Shown here piece by piece: positions 16,603-24,980 of a DNA stretch of 64,000 nt; position 1 is the first letter of the stretch, and each line of letters starts with the position of its first letter. This DNA comes from an uncultured Verrucomicrobiota bacterium (GTDB lineage Bacteria > Verrucomicrobiota > Verrucomicrobiia > Limisphaerales > UBA9464). The DNA lies in assembly GCA_903939515.1 (NCBI GenBank), contig CAJAHH010000012.1, positions 1 through 64,000 of the forward strand, given 5' to 3'. Made by a program: the position numbers and the translations under genes. Under the pieces are notes generated by a model, which was not told the origin of the DNA, did no database searches, and worked only from the letters and a program-made list of their open reading frames with translations.

Positions 16603-19600
16603 TTACCGATAAACTGCCGGTTCGGCTCCGATTGTCCCGGTCAGTTCTCCGACGCGCTGTTCGGAGCGACTGCGCTCCAGCATCACACGGGCGTAGGACC
16701 TCCGTTCGTGTAAACCCAGTCGCTCTGCTTCCTGCGCATACTCCGTGCGACTGATCAACCGATCGATGTAGGTGACCATGGTGTTCCAGTGACGCACTTC
16801 CAACTCGCGCCGCATCTCCAACCGGGCGCGGTACCAAGGACTCTCGAGCACACTCTCCCGGTTGAACATCGCTCGGAAAGCCGGATCCTCTAGGCGAAGT
16901 CCTTCGCTGGCTCCATCACGCATGATGTGGAGAAGCGCCTGGAGTGGTGGGACGGCCTGTTGAATGGAACCGTCGTCGAAGTAATGCTGCGCCACTCGTC
17001 GGTGAGTCGCCGCAATGTTGTCCACCGAATCGGCATATTGGGCCGCATCCTGCATCTCAGGTCGCAACATGCTCTCGACCAAGACGGCATGGGGATGGTT
17101 AAAAACACGCCCCAGGAAGTCGTTCACGAACTTCAGTGTGACTCGCCACCCCAGGCGACTGGCCGGGACGGTCCGCCCCTCGTGGGTGAAGTCCGACACG
17201 CGCTCCAGATAGCCATTGGCGATGAGGAACGCCGGATCCCGCTCCGTGACGCCCATCCGACACCAGACCTCGGGTACCAGCAGGCTGACATCATGATCCA
17301 CGCGGGTCTTGGGCCCAAGATATCCGGCACTCGTCAAGAAAACCGGATTAGCGGAGACGGCTAAACTGACGAAGGCCGCATTGAGATCGTAAATGGGCGG
17401 TAGGGCGTTGAAAGGCCCCTTGGTCAAGGCTCCCTCGCTGCCGGCCCCGGTCGTCGATGGAGATTTGCCAGTCATGCTGGAGATGAACTCCATGAATGCC
17501 TCCGGCAACTCCATGTGGTGGATGGGCCCATAGCAAGCGAGCGGACGCACTCCAGGTTCCGCCGGGTTGTTCCGACGACCAGCCAAGACCGCATGCACCG
17601 GCGTGTACACCGGACGATCGGTCGCCAAGCGACGTGCCAATCGAGCCGACATGGTTGTGAGATGACGTCCCAGGTTATCGAGGAGATCGGGACGCGTCTG
17701 AAGGTACCGCGGGTTCTTCGAGGGTTTGCCGTCCACCAATCGAGGATGAGACGTAACCACGATCCATTCGGGAGAACCATCGCCCGGCTCTGAGGCCGCG
17801 GCCGCTTCGATCAGCGCCCGCATCGGCGCAGTGTATTGATTCAGTCCGATAGCATCATCGACCAACTCTCTGGCCTGCTTGCGTGAGATGGGTTCGTAGT
17901 TGCTAAAGAAGCATCCGCCCGCCGCAAAGTCCGCTTCAGCGGCTTTGTCGTACCCGCGATGAATGGCGTCGTCTGGCCGCTGGAAAAGTCGAAACTCGGT
18001 GTTCTGAACAAATTTGAGCGACGGATAAACACTCTGCGGGTCCAGGCCTGGCAACTGGCTTCGCGGCACGGTCACACTGGCCGTGATGTCGTCCTCCATC
18101 TGAAGCTTGAAGGCCGGCAGGTAATCCTTCCGGAGACCGAACGTCCGCCAGGCTCCATCGTCGTCATAACCCACCCGAAGAAATTGTGTCACCAATCGCT
18201 TGCGCCCCAATCGCAGCTCATTGGCAGGGGTACCGTTGATGACATCGACGCTAAAATGAGAGCGCCAGTCCTCTCCCCAGGAGGGTTGCCAAAAGCGTTT
18301 CACGACGAGCACCAATTCCCGGATGTGCGGCGGCACAGAACCAATCCAGGCATTGTGTTCATCGGAAAAATCCTCACCCGGCGTCAGGAGCTTGATGACA
18401 GAACCCAGAGTTCGACTCGGACTGAGAACAGGCCGCTGGTCCACGCCATTGCGGGTGGGATCGCGGAACCGTTGGGAAAAGTCGCGAGCCACGATGACAG
18501 CCACTCGGTCGAAATCCTGCGCCAAGTCTGCAACGAAGACCGAACCGAAGAGGATGGCGTCAGTGATGGGCTTCGAGATCTCGCTCTTGCCGCCGCCAGA
18601 GACCGTGCAGGGCTTGTGACACAGGGTTCCCTCCGGGCGGGTTCCGACCAGGCGCCAAGCCCGCGCCGCCATGGCCGGCGGCTCCAGATGCACCCGGAAT
18701 CCGCTGGGCAAGAGGTAGTGATGGTCCCGCCGGAGTCGGATGGACTGAGTTTTTCCGGCATCGTCCCAACGGACTGTTAAGGACTCGATGTCGAAGCGGG
18801 CATTCTCCGGAACGTAGACCACCGTGGGAAATTGCCGGTCCACGGCATGACCTTCGGGCTGAAGGTTCAGTGCATCCGGAATTAACCGAGTGACTTCTGA
18901 GAAACTGTACGGGAAATCAGCGCGGTGCTGTTGGGCGTCGTATTCACTGCCCAGATCGTGATTAGCGAAGACCAAGGCTCCGCCGGCGTGCTCTTCCTCG
19001 ACCAGTCCGAAGAGGTTGGCCGCAAAACTAATTTGGGTTTTGACCTCTTTTTTGCAGTAACCGAAGTAGTTATCCGAGATGAGCGTCACGATGACCCCGG
19101 AGGCATCCCGCGCGGTCAGTTTGAAGGCGTTTCCGTCGTTGTAGAGCTCTCGCGGGTCGCTCCAGCACATGCCGTCTCGACGCTGACGCTCGCTGGCCTC
19201 GTCCCGATGCGGAAGTCCGACTTCTTTTTTGGTGAGCCCATTGAGGTGCGGAGCCAAAATCACGCATCCGGTATGTCCACTCCAATGCTCGGCATCGAGG
19301 GAGGCGTCATTTTCCGGGAGCAACGGGTCTCCGGCATTGCCGAAGATGCTCTCGACGAAGTCGAGGTTGGCTACCAGTGATCCGGGGACAAAGAAGCGGA
19401 TCTCCATGCTCTTGAGGGGCATCACACCGGGAACTTCCGGGCAGACGACCGGGCGAATGAGCAGAGAGACCATACACGGAGCCGGCGTGGCCCCAGACGC
19501 CGTGAACGGCAGTTGCAGAAGTTCCTCAGGAGGATGAAGCGCGCGGGCTAGAAGGTCGGCAAAAACCGTCTTAGGGACACCCTTCTTGTCGTCAGGAATG

Positions 19601-20043
19601 GGCAACCCACCCTCGGTGACATGGAAGATGCCGGAGGTAGTGCGTCGATCCGACTTCGGATTGTGAAGAATCCCGTTGCGCAACCGATAGCTGCGCAGCC
19701 TCGGCGAGGCGACTTCGTCTTTGTCGGGCGGCAGGGACAAGATCCGGGCCAGGCCATACTGATCCAAGACGAAGGTGTTCCGCGGCAATTCCTGAGGGGC
19801 GGCCGTGTCGGACAAATAGTCGTGGATGAAGTTGTTAATCCTTCGATCCACCGGGCTCGCATAACGAGAAAGCAGTCGGTCCTTCTCGCGGCCCTGAGCG
19901 ATGAAGCTCTCGAGCAGTGAGTCCAGCGCCTGAGTTTCACCGGGCAGCGGAACGCCTGTCAGGCCTAACTCGGCCAGTTTCAGGTTGATGTGCCGATGGA
20001 GTTCGGTGGGGTTGGGTGGATTCAGTCCAATGGAACGGGTCAT
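16603..20043 (-). CDS. Probable pyrophosphate-dependent phosphoenolpyruvate carboxykinase
   Basis: The 1146-residue protein is nearly the same length as the PPi-type PEPCKs described from Entamoeba and Propionibacterium (about 1130-1150) and unlike the 500-620-residue ATP and GTP enzymes. From memory of that family, highly conserved blocks match: NGILHNPKSDRRTTSGIFHV, MEIRFFVPGS, NLDFVESIFGNAGDP, HWSGHTGCVILAPHL, RRDGMCW and SDNYFGYCKKEVKTQIS (about 325-340). The enzyme would interconvert oxaloacetate plus pyrophosphate with PEP, CO2 and phosphate in the cytosol, linking the TCA cycle with glycolysis/gluconeogenesis without nucleotide triphosphate. It stands alone, convergent with DUF1501. 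ATG at 20043. Automated pipelines may list it only as hypothetical. Confidence 0.78.
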   Translation of the reverse strand: MTRSIGLNPPNPTELHRHINLKLAELGLTGVPLPGETQALDSLLESFIAQGREKDRLLSRYASPVDRRINNFIHDYLSDTAAPQELPRNTFVLDQYGLARILSLPPDKDEVASPRLRSYRLRNGILHNPKSDRRTTSGIFHVTEGGLPIPDDKKGVPKTVFADLLARALHPPEELLQLPFTASGATPAPCMVSLLIRPVVCPEVPGVMPLKSMEIRFFVPGSLVANLDFVESIFGNAGDPLLPENDASLDAEHWSGHTGCVILAPHLNGLTKKEVGLPHRDEASERQRRDGMCWSDPRELYNDGNAFKLTARDASGVIVTLISDNYFGYCKKEVKTQISFAANLFGLVEEEHAGGALVFANHDLGSEYDAQQHRADFPYSFSEVTRLIPDALNLQPEGHAVDRQFPTVVYVPENARFDIESLTVRWDDAGKTQSIRLRRDHHYLLPSGFRVHLEPPAMAARAWRLVGTRPEGTLCHKPCTVSGGGKSEISKPITDAILFGSVFVADLAQDFDRVAVIVARDFSQRFRDPTRNGVDQRPVLSPSRTLGSVIKLLTPGEDFSDEHNAWIGSVPPHIRELVLVVKRFWQPSWGEDWRSHFSVDVINGTPANELRLGRKRLVTQFLRVGYDDDGAWRTFGLRKDYLPAFKLQMEDDITASVTVPRSQLPGLDPQSVYPSLKFVQNTEFRLFQRPDDAIHRGYDKAAEADFAAGGCFFSNYEPISRKQARELVDDAIGLNQYTAPMRALIEAAAASEPGDGSPEWIVVTSHPRLVDGKPSKNPRYLQTRPDLLDNLGRHLTTMSARLARRLATDRPVYTPVHAVLAGRRNNPAEPGVRPLACYGPIHHMELPEAFMEFISSMTGKSPSTTGAGSEGALTKGPFNALPPIYDLNAAFVSLAVSANPVFLTSAGYLGPKTRVDHDVSLLVPEVWCRMGVTERDPAFLIANGYLERVSDFTHEGRTVPASRLGWRVTLKFVNDFLGRVFNHPHAVLVESMLRPEMQDAAQYADSVDNIAATHRRVAQHYFDDGSIQQAVPPLQALLHIMRDGASEGLRLEDPAFRAMFNRESVLESPWYRARLEMRRELEVRHWNTMVTYIDRLISRTEYAQEAERLGLHERRSYARVMLERSRSEQRVGELTGTIGAEPAVYR

Positions 20044-20171
20044 GACCTAGGGGAGGCGGGTTTGGGTGAACCGCCTCTGAAAGTCTTAACCCGGAATGAC
20101 TCTCCTTCAAGTCTCGAGAACGGATCGGATCCAGTCGCAGAACCCCTCCCCATTTTCAGACAAGCTCGTCG

Positions 20172-20361
20172 CCGGAACGATTCAGTTGGGAAGACAGGGA
20201 CGGTGTGGCGAATTCTTTCGCAAGACGAGGCGAGAGTGAGGAGCGGGCCCATTGAAGACCCCTGGGTTGAGGCCCATAGTTGAGGCCTGTAACGAGCGAA
20301 CAACGAAGCTCTTGCGGAAGAAGGCGCAGCCAGCACGACCGATCCAATTGAATCGTTCCGG
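20172..20361 (+). repeat. Complete 190-bp repeat element with inverted ends
   Basis: The ends are CCGGAACGATTCAGTTGG (20172-20189) and CCAATTGAATCGTTCCGG (20344-20361), inverted repeats of each other with one mismatch in 18. The interior includes TTCTTTCGCAAGACGAGGCG and CTCTTGCGGAAGAAGGCGCA, themselves partly complementary (TCTTTCGCAAGA / TCTTGCGGAAGA), so the element can fold into a long hairpin. Related copies lie at 34506-34682, 44864-44933 (internally deleted) and 55866-56029, with fragments at 11299-11332 and 38443-38467. It encodes no transposase. It fits a MITE-like or structured-RNA repeat. Copies lie just outside gene ends; here it starts after one gene's promoter side and ends 8 bases from the next gene's stop. 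Confidence 0.8.
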
Positions 20362-20369
20362 ATTTAAGA

Positions 20370-21152
20370 TCAGAGGCTCGCTCCATCGGCGGCGTCGGGA
20401 CCCTCGCGGCGAACGCGGGCGGAGACCTCCAGAGCAAGAAAGTAGGCGCTGGCCTCGGCCAGATCTAAACTCCAACGACGCGCCAACAACGCTACTCTCT
20501 CGGCATTCTGCTGTTCGGACGGACCTCCGCAAATACCGGGTCCTTCGACGGCTTCCCCGTAATCGTGGCAGGTGAGGCCCAAGAGTCGTTCGTCCAAAGT
20601 CCAGTCTCCCTGATTCCACAAGGTCTCACTGGCCCAGGCATAAGCCCGAACCACGTTGCCCTCCCGGAGCCAAGCCCAAGCATGGTGATTGAGAACGCGG
20701 TCGGCAGAGAAAAATTGAACTTCGCCGACCTCTCGGCTCAGGCGGGAAAGAAACCGGTAGAGTTGATCGATATCCGCGGCGGGATCCGGGATGGCAGCAC
20801 CGACCACCAGCGACCAACCGCGCGAAGGTGGTGAAATGAAGATTACCCGTTCACGGAACCGAACCAGAGCTTCGGACCATGGAGGACCCTCCCCAGGCTC
20901 GGTCTGCAGCATTTCGCGAAGAAACACGGTGTTGGAGCTGCGGATAGCCAACCAGCGGTTGGGCAATGGCAAGGTCAGGGCGGATCGACTGGAACCAACG
21001 AGGGGCGTGAGTGGATCCACCCAACGTTGGGTCATCCGCAGTGCCCGAAGGTGGCGTCGGTACAACGTGGCAAAGACAACGGCAATGCCGATCACCATAC
21101 CGAAGCTGACCAACAGCCCGATCGCCAAACCATTCATGACCGTGGGATTCAT
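20370..21152 (-). CDS. Hypothetical protein with N-terminal membrane anchor
   Basis: The 260-residue product begins MNPTVMNGLAIGLL and has one membrane helix (about 7-30), followed by a basic linker and a soluble domain of unknown type. Recognisable phrases are few: NRWLAIRSSNTVFLREML, FFSADRVLNHHAWAWL and AYAWASETLWNQGDW. The composition is natural and the frame is intact, so it is a real gene, but I cannot name the family. The pattern of conserved Trp and acidic residues does not reveal a catalytic site. The start at 21152 was chosen before the helix (the open frame runs to 21209). It ends beside the complete 190-bp repeat and lies downstream of the murKQ fusion on the same strand, 158 bases away. 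Confidence 0.6.
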   Translation of the reverse strand: MNPTVMNGLAIGLLVSFGMVIGIAVVFATLYRRHLRALRMTQRWVDPLTPLVGSSRSALTLPLPNRWLAIRSSNTVFLREMLQTEPGEGPPWSEALVRFRERVIFISPPSRGWSLVVGAAIPDPAADIDQLYRFLSRLSREVGEVQFFSADRVLNHHAWAWLREGNVVRAYAWASETLWNQGDWTLDERLLGLTCHDYGEAVEGPGICGGPSEQQNAERVALLARRWSLDLAEASAYFLALEVSARVRREGPDAADGASL

Positions 21153-21310
21153 CGCGTTGCCCCCAAAACAGTGGGCACTACAAAAAACACCCGGCCGGTC
21201 GATTAGCAAATGCGATCTGAGCGCTGGGTGATTTTCTAGTCGCTTCCCCAGAGGGAGGGGCCCGCTGAACGGACGATAATTGACCCACTAGGGGGCAGAC
21301 CTCTGAGGGA

Positions 21311-23149
21311 TCAACGGTGGGAGTGCTTTTGGCGGAGGGTTTGAACAGCAACCTGGACCTGCCAGCCAGAGCCTTCCAGGGCGGTCCGGGCGACTTCGGG
21401 AGTGACGTGGGTCAATTCTTGGACGATGCGGAGAGCCCGATCGCGCAGTTTTACGTTGGAGGGGTTGAGGTCGATCATCAGGTTTTCCTCGACCTTGCCG
21501 AGGCGAACCATGGTGAGGGTGCTGAGGATGTTCAGGACAAGTTTGGTGGCAGTGCCCGCCTTAAGTCGGGTCGACCCGGTGAGCACCTCAGGGCCGACGT
21601 CGATGGCCAGGACAACATCCGGCCGGAGGCTTCGGGTGAATTTTAGGTTCGGATTAAAGCAGAGCAACGCCGTTCGAGCTCCGGCTTCACGGGCGGCGGC
21701 CAATCCTCCCCAGACATAAGAGGTCCTTCCAGAGGCAGCGATGCCCACCACCACATCCTTGGAGGAAACCTGACGGAGACGAAGGGCTTCATACCCTGCC
21801 CCGGCATCGTCTTCAGCGCCTTCCACCGAAGTGTGCAGAGCCTTCTCGCCGCCGGCCATAATGCCCTGAACCCACTCGGGCGGGGTCCGAAAGGTGGGCG
21901 GACATTCGCTAGCGTCCAAGACTCCCAGGCGGCCACTGGTGCCGGCACCCAGATAAATCAGCCGTCCTCCGCTGCGGATGGCAGCCTCGGCAAGGCGGAT
22001 CAATCGAGCCAAGGCCACCCGGTGCCGGCCGATGATCTCGGGGACCTGTGAGTCTTCAGACACCATCAAGTCGATGGCCTTGCTCACAGGCATCCGGTCA
22101 AGATGCCGGGAACGCGGGTTCCGCAACTCCGTCGGGGAAACCCCAGTCGCTTCGGGACGCGGGATCGGTGGAGGGACCGCCAATCCCGGGGATAGGACTG
22201 TGGGCACCTTCGAGCCTTCGCCTGAGGCCAAGGCCTGCTCCGCGAGGACCACCGCACCCCAGGCCGATTCCCGTTCCAAGGATCGGATCACGGACTGGGG
22301 TCGCACCGCCCGAAGAACGCTCTCGATGTGGGGAAGCCATCGCGGTTGACGCAGGAAGACACTGCCCGCCAACACAAATTCCACCCGAGCCTTGCCCGTC
22401 CGGTCCAATCGCGCGGCACAGACCAAGGCCAACTCGAGCAACTCGCCCAGGCACCGCTCGATGACCTGGTGAGCTCTCGAGTCGCCGTGAGCCGCCGCCG
22501 CGAACACCTCCGGCGCCAAAGCGGCGACCTCACGCTTGGAAGCCGACTGCATCCAGCCCACCCATGCTTCGGGGTCTTTGAGGCCAGAGGCCTTGAGAAG
22601 TCGGCGACCGAGGGATCCCATACGACCGGTCTGTTCGAGCTGACGGATGGCCTCGCGCAATCCGGCGTAAGCGATGGCAAAACCGCTGCCCTGATCTCCC
22701 AACTGGTGTCCCCATCCGCCGGCCTTGGCCGTCACTCCCCGCCGATTCCGGCCAAAGCAGCAAGAACCCGTGCCGCTCAAGAGGATCACCCGTGCATCCA
22801 CCAGATTTATCGCATCCAAGGAGGCTGCCTCGAGCGCACTCACCAGGTCGTGATCGACGCGGACCGGCACGGACGGCCAAACCCTCGCCACGCAGGCACG
22901 CAACCGTTGCCGATCTTCCTCAGTCCTCACTCCGGCCATGCCGATGCCGATGGCCACCGGTTCTGGTAGACGAGTTTTTAAGGACTCGAAGTGGGACTGC
23001 AAATCGGAGTCTGAAGTCAGCCGCAAATTGGCCGGTCCAGATTCGATCCGGGCCAACGGTTGTCTGGCACCCACCGCCGCCGCTAAGGCCACAGTGCGAG
23101 TGCCGCCGCATTCGATACCAATGACCGCTTTGGACTCCGGATCCGTCAT
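21311..23149 (-). CDS. murQ: MurNAc/GlcNAc kinase-like domain fused to MurNAc-6-phosphate etherase (MurK-MurQ fusion)
   Basis: The 612-residue protein joins two peptidoglycan-salvage enzymes. Residues 1 to about 310 are a BadF/BcrA-type sugar kinase of the ASKHA fold: IGIECGGTRTVALAA (phosphate-1 loop), ILLSGTGSCCFG (phosphate-2) and GGWGHQLGDQGSGF. Clostridial MurK belongs to this superfamily. Residues about 335-605 are MurQ: SRHLDRMPVSKAIDLMVSED, YLGAGTSGRLGVLDASECPP, GIMAGGEKAL, VVGIAASGRTSYV and ENLMIDLNPSNVKL. The kinase would phosphorylate recycled MurNAc (or GlcNAc) and the etherase would cleave the lactyl ether to give GlcNAc-6-P and D-lactate. The gene is divergent from a WYL regulator. 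Which sugar the kinase takes cannot be read from the sequence. Confidence 0.88.
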   Translation of the reverse strand: MTDPESKAVIGIECGGTRTVALAAAVGARQPLARIESGPANLRLTSDSDLQSHFESLKTRLPEPVAIGIGMAGVRTEEDRQRLRACVARVWPSVPVRVDHDLVSALEAASLDAINLVDARVILLSGTGSCCFGRNRRGVTAKAGGWGHQLGDQGSGFAIAYAGLREAIRQLEQTGRMGSLGRRLLKASGLKDPEAWVGWMQSASKREVAALAPEVFAAAAHGDSRAHQVIERCLGELLELALVCAARLDRTGKARVEFVLAGSVFLRQPRWLPHIESVLRAVRPQSVIRSLERESAWGAVVLAEQALASGEGSKVPTVLSPGLAVPPPIPRPEATGVSPTELRNPRSRHLDRMPVSKAIDLMVSEDSQVPEIIGRHRVALARLIRLAEAAIRSGGRLIYLGAGTSGRLGVLDASECPPTFRTPPEWVQGIMAGGEKALHTSVEGAEDDAGAGYEALRLRQVSSKDVVVGIAASGRTSYVWGGLAAAREAGARTALLCFNPNLKFTRSLRPDVVLAIDVGPEVLTGSTRLKAGTATKLVLNILSTLTMVRLGKVEENLMIDLNPSNVKLRDRALRIVQELTHVTPEVARTALEGSGWQVQVAVQTLRQKHSHR

Positions 23150-23250
23150 GGGTTGAATTGGAAGACCGGGGTGCCTCAGGACAAAAGCGCAAAGCGCAAC
23201 GAACTGCGCGTCCAGCGATCAAACCCGAGCCGGTCCGGGGTTGGCATTCC

Positions 23251-23268
23251 TGCTGTCTGAGAACAGCA
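23251..23268. promoter_or_regulatory. Candidate operator in the murKQ/WYL divergent region
   Basis: TGCTGT CTGAGA ACAGCA is a perfect 6-bp inverted repeat ending 7 bases before the WYL regulator ATG, within the 126-base divergent spacer. The position suits autoregulation by blocking transcription, but it could also be a hairpin in the leader. Confidence 0.35.
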
Positions 23269-23275
23269 TCTCTGG

Positions 23276-24280
23276 ATGAAGAAGAGTGTGCGCGATCTGC
23301 CGATGTCCCGACCGCCGTTGGAGCGGATGATGCGCATCCACACCGCCATCGCATCGGGCAAGCATCCCAATGCGTCGTTCCTCAGCCGCGAGTTTGAGGT
23401 GAGCACCAAGACCATCCAGCGGGACATTGATTTCATGCGCGACCGGATGGGTTTGCCTATCGACTACAGTGCTCAGCGTTATGGATTCTACTACACCGAA
23501 CCGGTGGATTCATTTCCGACCCTACAAATCACGGAGGGAGAGCTCTTCGCGCTGGTGGTCGCTGAGAAGGCGCTTCAGCAATACCGCGGCACCCCTTTCG
23601 AAAAACGCCTTCTGACCGCTTTCAAGAAACTCGAGCGTTCGCTGCCCGACACCGTCTCTCTGAATCTGGCTGAATGGACGCAAACCATTTCCTTCCGAAC
23701 CACGGCCGAGCCCAACGTGGACCTCGGAATCATTGATCGACTAGCCCAGGCCGCCGCCGCCGGCAAAACTCTTCGCCTGACCTACCGCAAGCCCGGGGCG
23801 GCCCTCGAGGAGCGCACCGTAGATCCCTACCACATCGGCAATGTGAACGGAGACTGGTACCTCTTCGCGCACGACCATCTCCGCAAGGCCATCCGGACGT
23901 TTGTACCTTCTCGGATTGCTGAAGCCGAACCGACCGGAAAGACCTTCCAGCGCCCGGCCAAATTCGCGTTAGAACGGCATTTGAGCGACAGCTTCGGCGT
24001 GTACTCGCGCACCGGAGACTTCGAAGTCCGCATCTGCTTCACGCGGGCCGTGGCCGACTACATTCGCGAGAAGCGGTGGCATCCCTCGCAGACGCTGACT
24101 GAACTCCCCGACCGAGGGGTGGAGCTTCATCTCCGGCTGGGAAGCCTTGAGGAAATTAGCCGATGGATCTTGGGTTGGGGGGCCCAAGCCACCGTGCTCA
24201 GTCCGCCCGAGCTAGTGACCATTCTCCGGGAGACCGCCGAGGCCCTAGTGAAGAACTATCCCAAAGTCCCGAAGCCCTGA
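23276..24280 (+). CDS. WYL-domain transcriptional regulator (HTH type 11)
   Basis: The 334-residue protein has an N-terminal DeoR-like helix-turn-helix (SFLSREFEVSTKTIQRDIDFM, with the recognition helix TKTIQRDID) and a central WYL domain (LRLTYRKPG, RTVDPYHIGNVNGDWYLFAHDH), followed by the WCX C-terminal region (about 250-330). WYL domains bind ligands such as nucleotides or sugars and control the regulator's activity. It is transcribed away from the murK-murQ fusion, so control of amino-sugar recycling is a reasonable inference. ATG at 23276; an in-frame ATG 27 bases later is also possible. Confidence 0.88.
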   Translation: MKKSVRDLPMSRPPLERMMRIHTAIASGKHPNASFLSREFEVSTKTIQRDIDFMRDRMGLPIDYSAQRYGFYYTEPVDSFPTLQITEGELFALVVAEKALQQYRGTPFEKRLLTAFKKLERSLPDTVSLNLAEWTQTISFRTTAEPNVDLGIIDRLAQAAAAGKTLRLTYRKPGAALEERTVDPYHIGNVNGDWYLFAHDHLRKAIRTFVPSRIAEAEPTGKTFQRPAKFALERHLSDSFGVYSRTGDFEVRICFTRAVADYIREKRWHPSQTLTELPDRGVELHLRLGSLEEISRWILGWGAQATVLSPPELVTILRETAEALVKNYPKVPKP

Positions 24281-24320
24281 CAGCGATGGCGGAAGGTGGA
24301 TTGCCTACCAAACCACCCCT

Positions 24321-24959
24321 TCAATGTTTCGGGACCTTGGCTACGAGCTTCGCGGCATCGGCAGCCCGCCATAAGTACCAGGCCGCGGTCGTTCGAAACG
24401 GACGCCAGCGTTCACCAAAGGCCAACAACTCCTTCGGCCGAGGTTGAGCCTCGTGCCCATAGGTCACACGGAACCCCTCCCGAACTCCGAAGTCGTCGAT
24501 CGGCAGAACGTCCGGCCGCCCCAACTTGAAGATAAGCAGCATCTCAACGGTCCACCGCCCTACCCCGCGACAGGCGCTGAGCCGATCGACGATCTCCTCG
24601 TCGGAAAGCGTGCGGATTTTCCGGGAAGTGGGCACGGTGCCATCGATGGACTTGGCGGCAATATCGCGGATGGCGGCCGCCTTAGAGCCCGAGAAGCCGA
24701 AGGATCGAAGGTCCGCATCGGTGACCCATTCCAGGTCTTCAGGCCGGGGAAAGCGTCGGCCAGGGAATCGCGCCAGAAACCGCCCCAAAATCGTTTCGGC
24801 CGCCTTGCCATGCAGCTGCTGGTGGGCCACGGCCCGGACCAGCGACTCAAAGGGTGTTCGCTGAGGCTCGGGCTTCAAGGTGCAGTCGCCAATTTTCTGG
24901 ATAAGGCCACCCATTACGAAATCTGATTCAGCGAGGTGTCGCAGGGCTTCAGGAGTCAT
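24321..24959 (-). CDS. DNA-3-methyladenine glycosylase II (AlkA-like, HhH-GPD)
   Basis: The 212-residue base-excision enzyme removes alkylated purines from DNA. The helix-hairpin-helix and GPD elements are visible: LVRAVAHQQLHGKAAETI, LSACRGVGRWTVEMLLIF (hairpin with GVGRWTVEM) and LPIDDFGVREGF, which carries the catalytic Asp. There is no C-terminal Cys cluster, so it is of the AlkA/MAG type and not of the Fe-S endonuclease III type. Length fits the short one-domain AlkA relatives that lack the N-terminal domain of the E. coli protein. It converges with the WYL gene and lies 21 bases from the TIGR03790 gene end on the same strand, possibly as the last member of the upstream cluster. Confidence 0.9.
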   Translation of the reverse strand: MTPEALRHLAESDFVMGGLIQKIGDCTLKPEPQRTPFESLVRAVAHQQLHGKAAETILGRFLARFPGRRFPRPEDLEWVTDADLRSFGFSGSKAAAIRDIAAKSIDGTVPTSRKIRTLSDEEIVDRLSACRGVGRWTVEMLLIFKLGRPDVLPIDDFGVREGFRVTYGHEAQPRPKELLAFGERWRPFRTTAAWYLWRAADAAKLVAKVPKH

Positions 24960-24980
24960 AGCGAGGGCACTGTAACTAGA

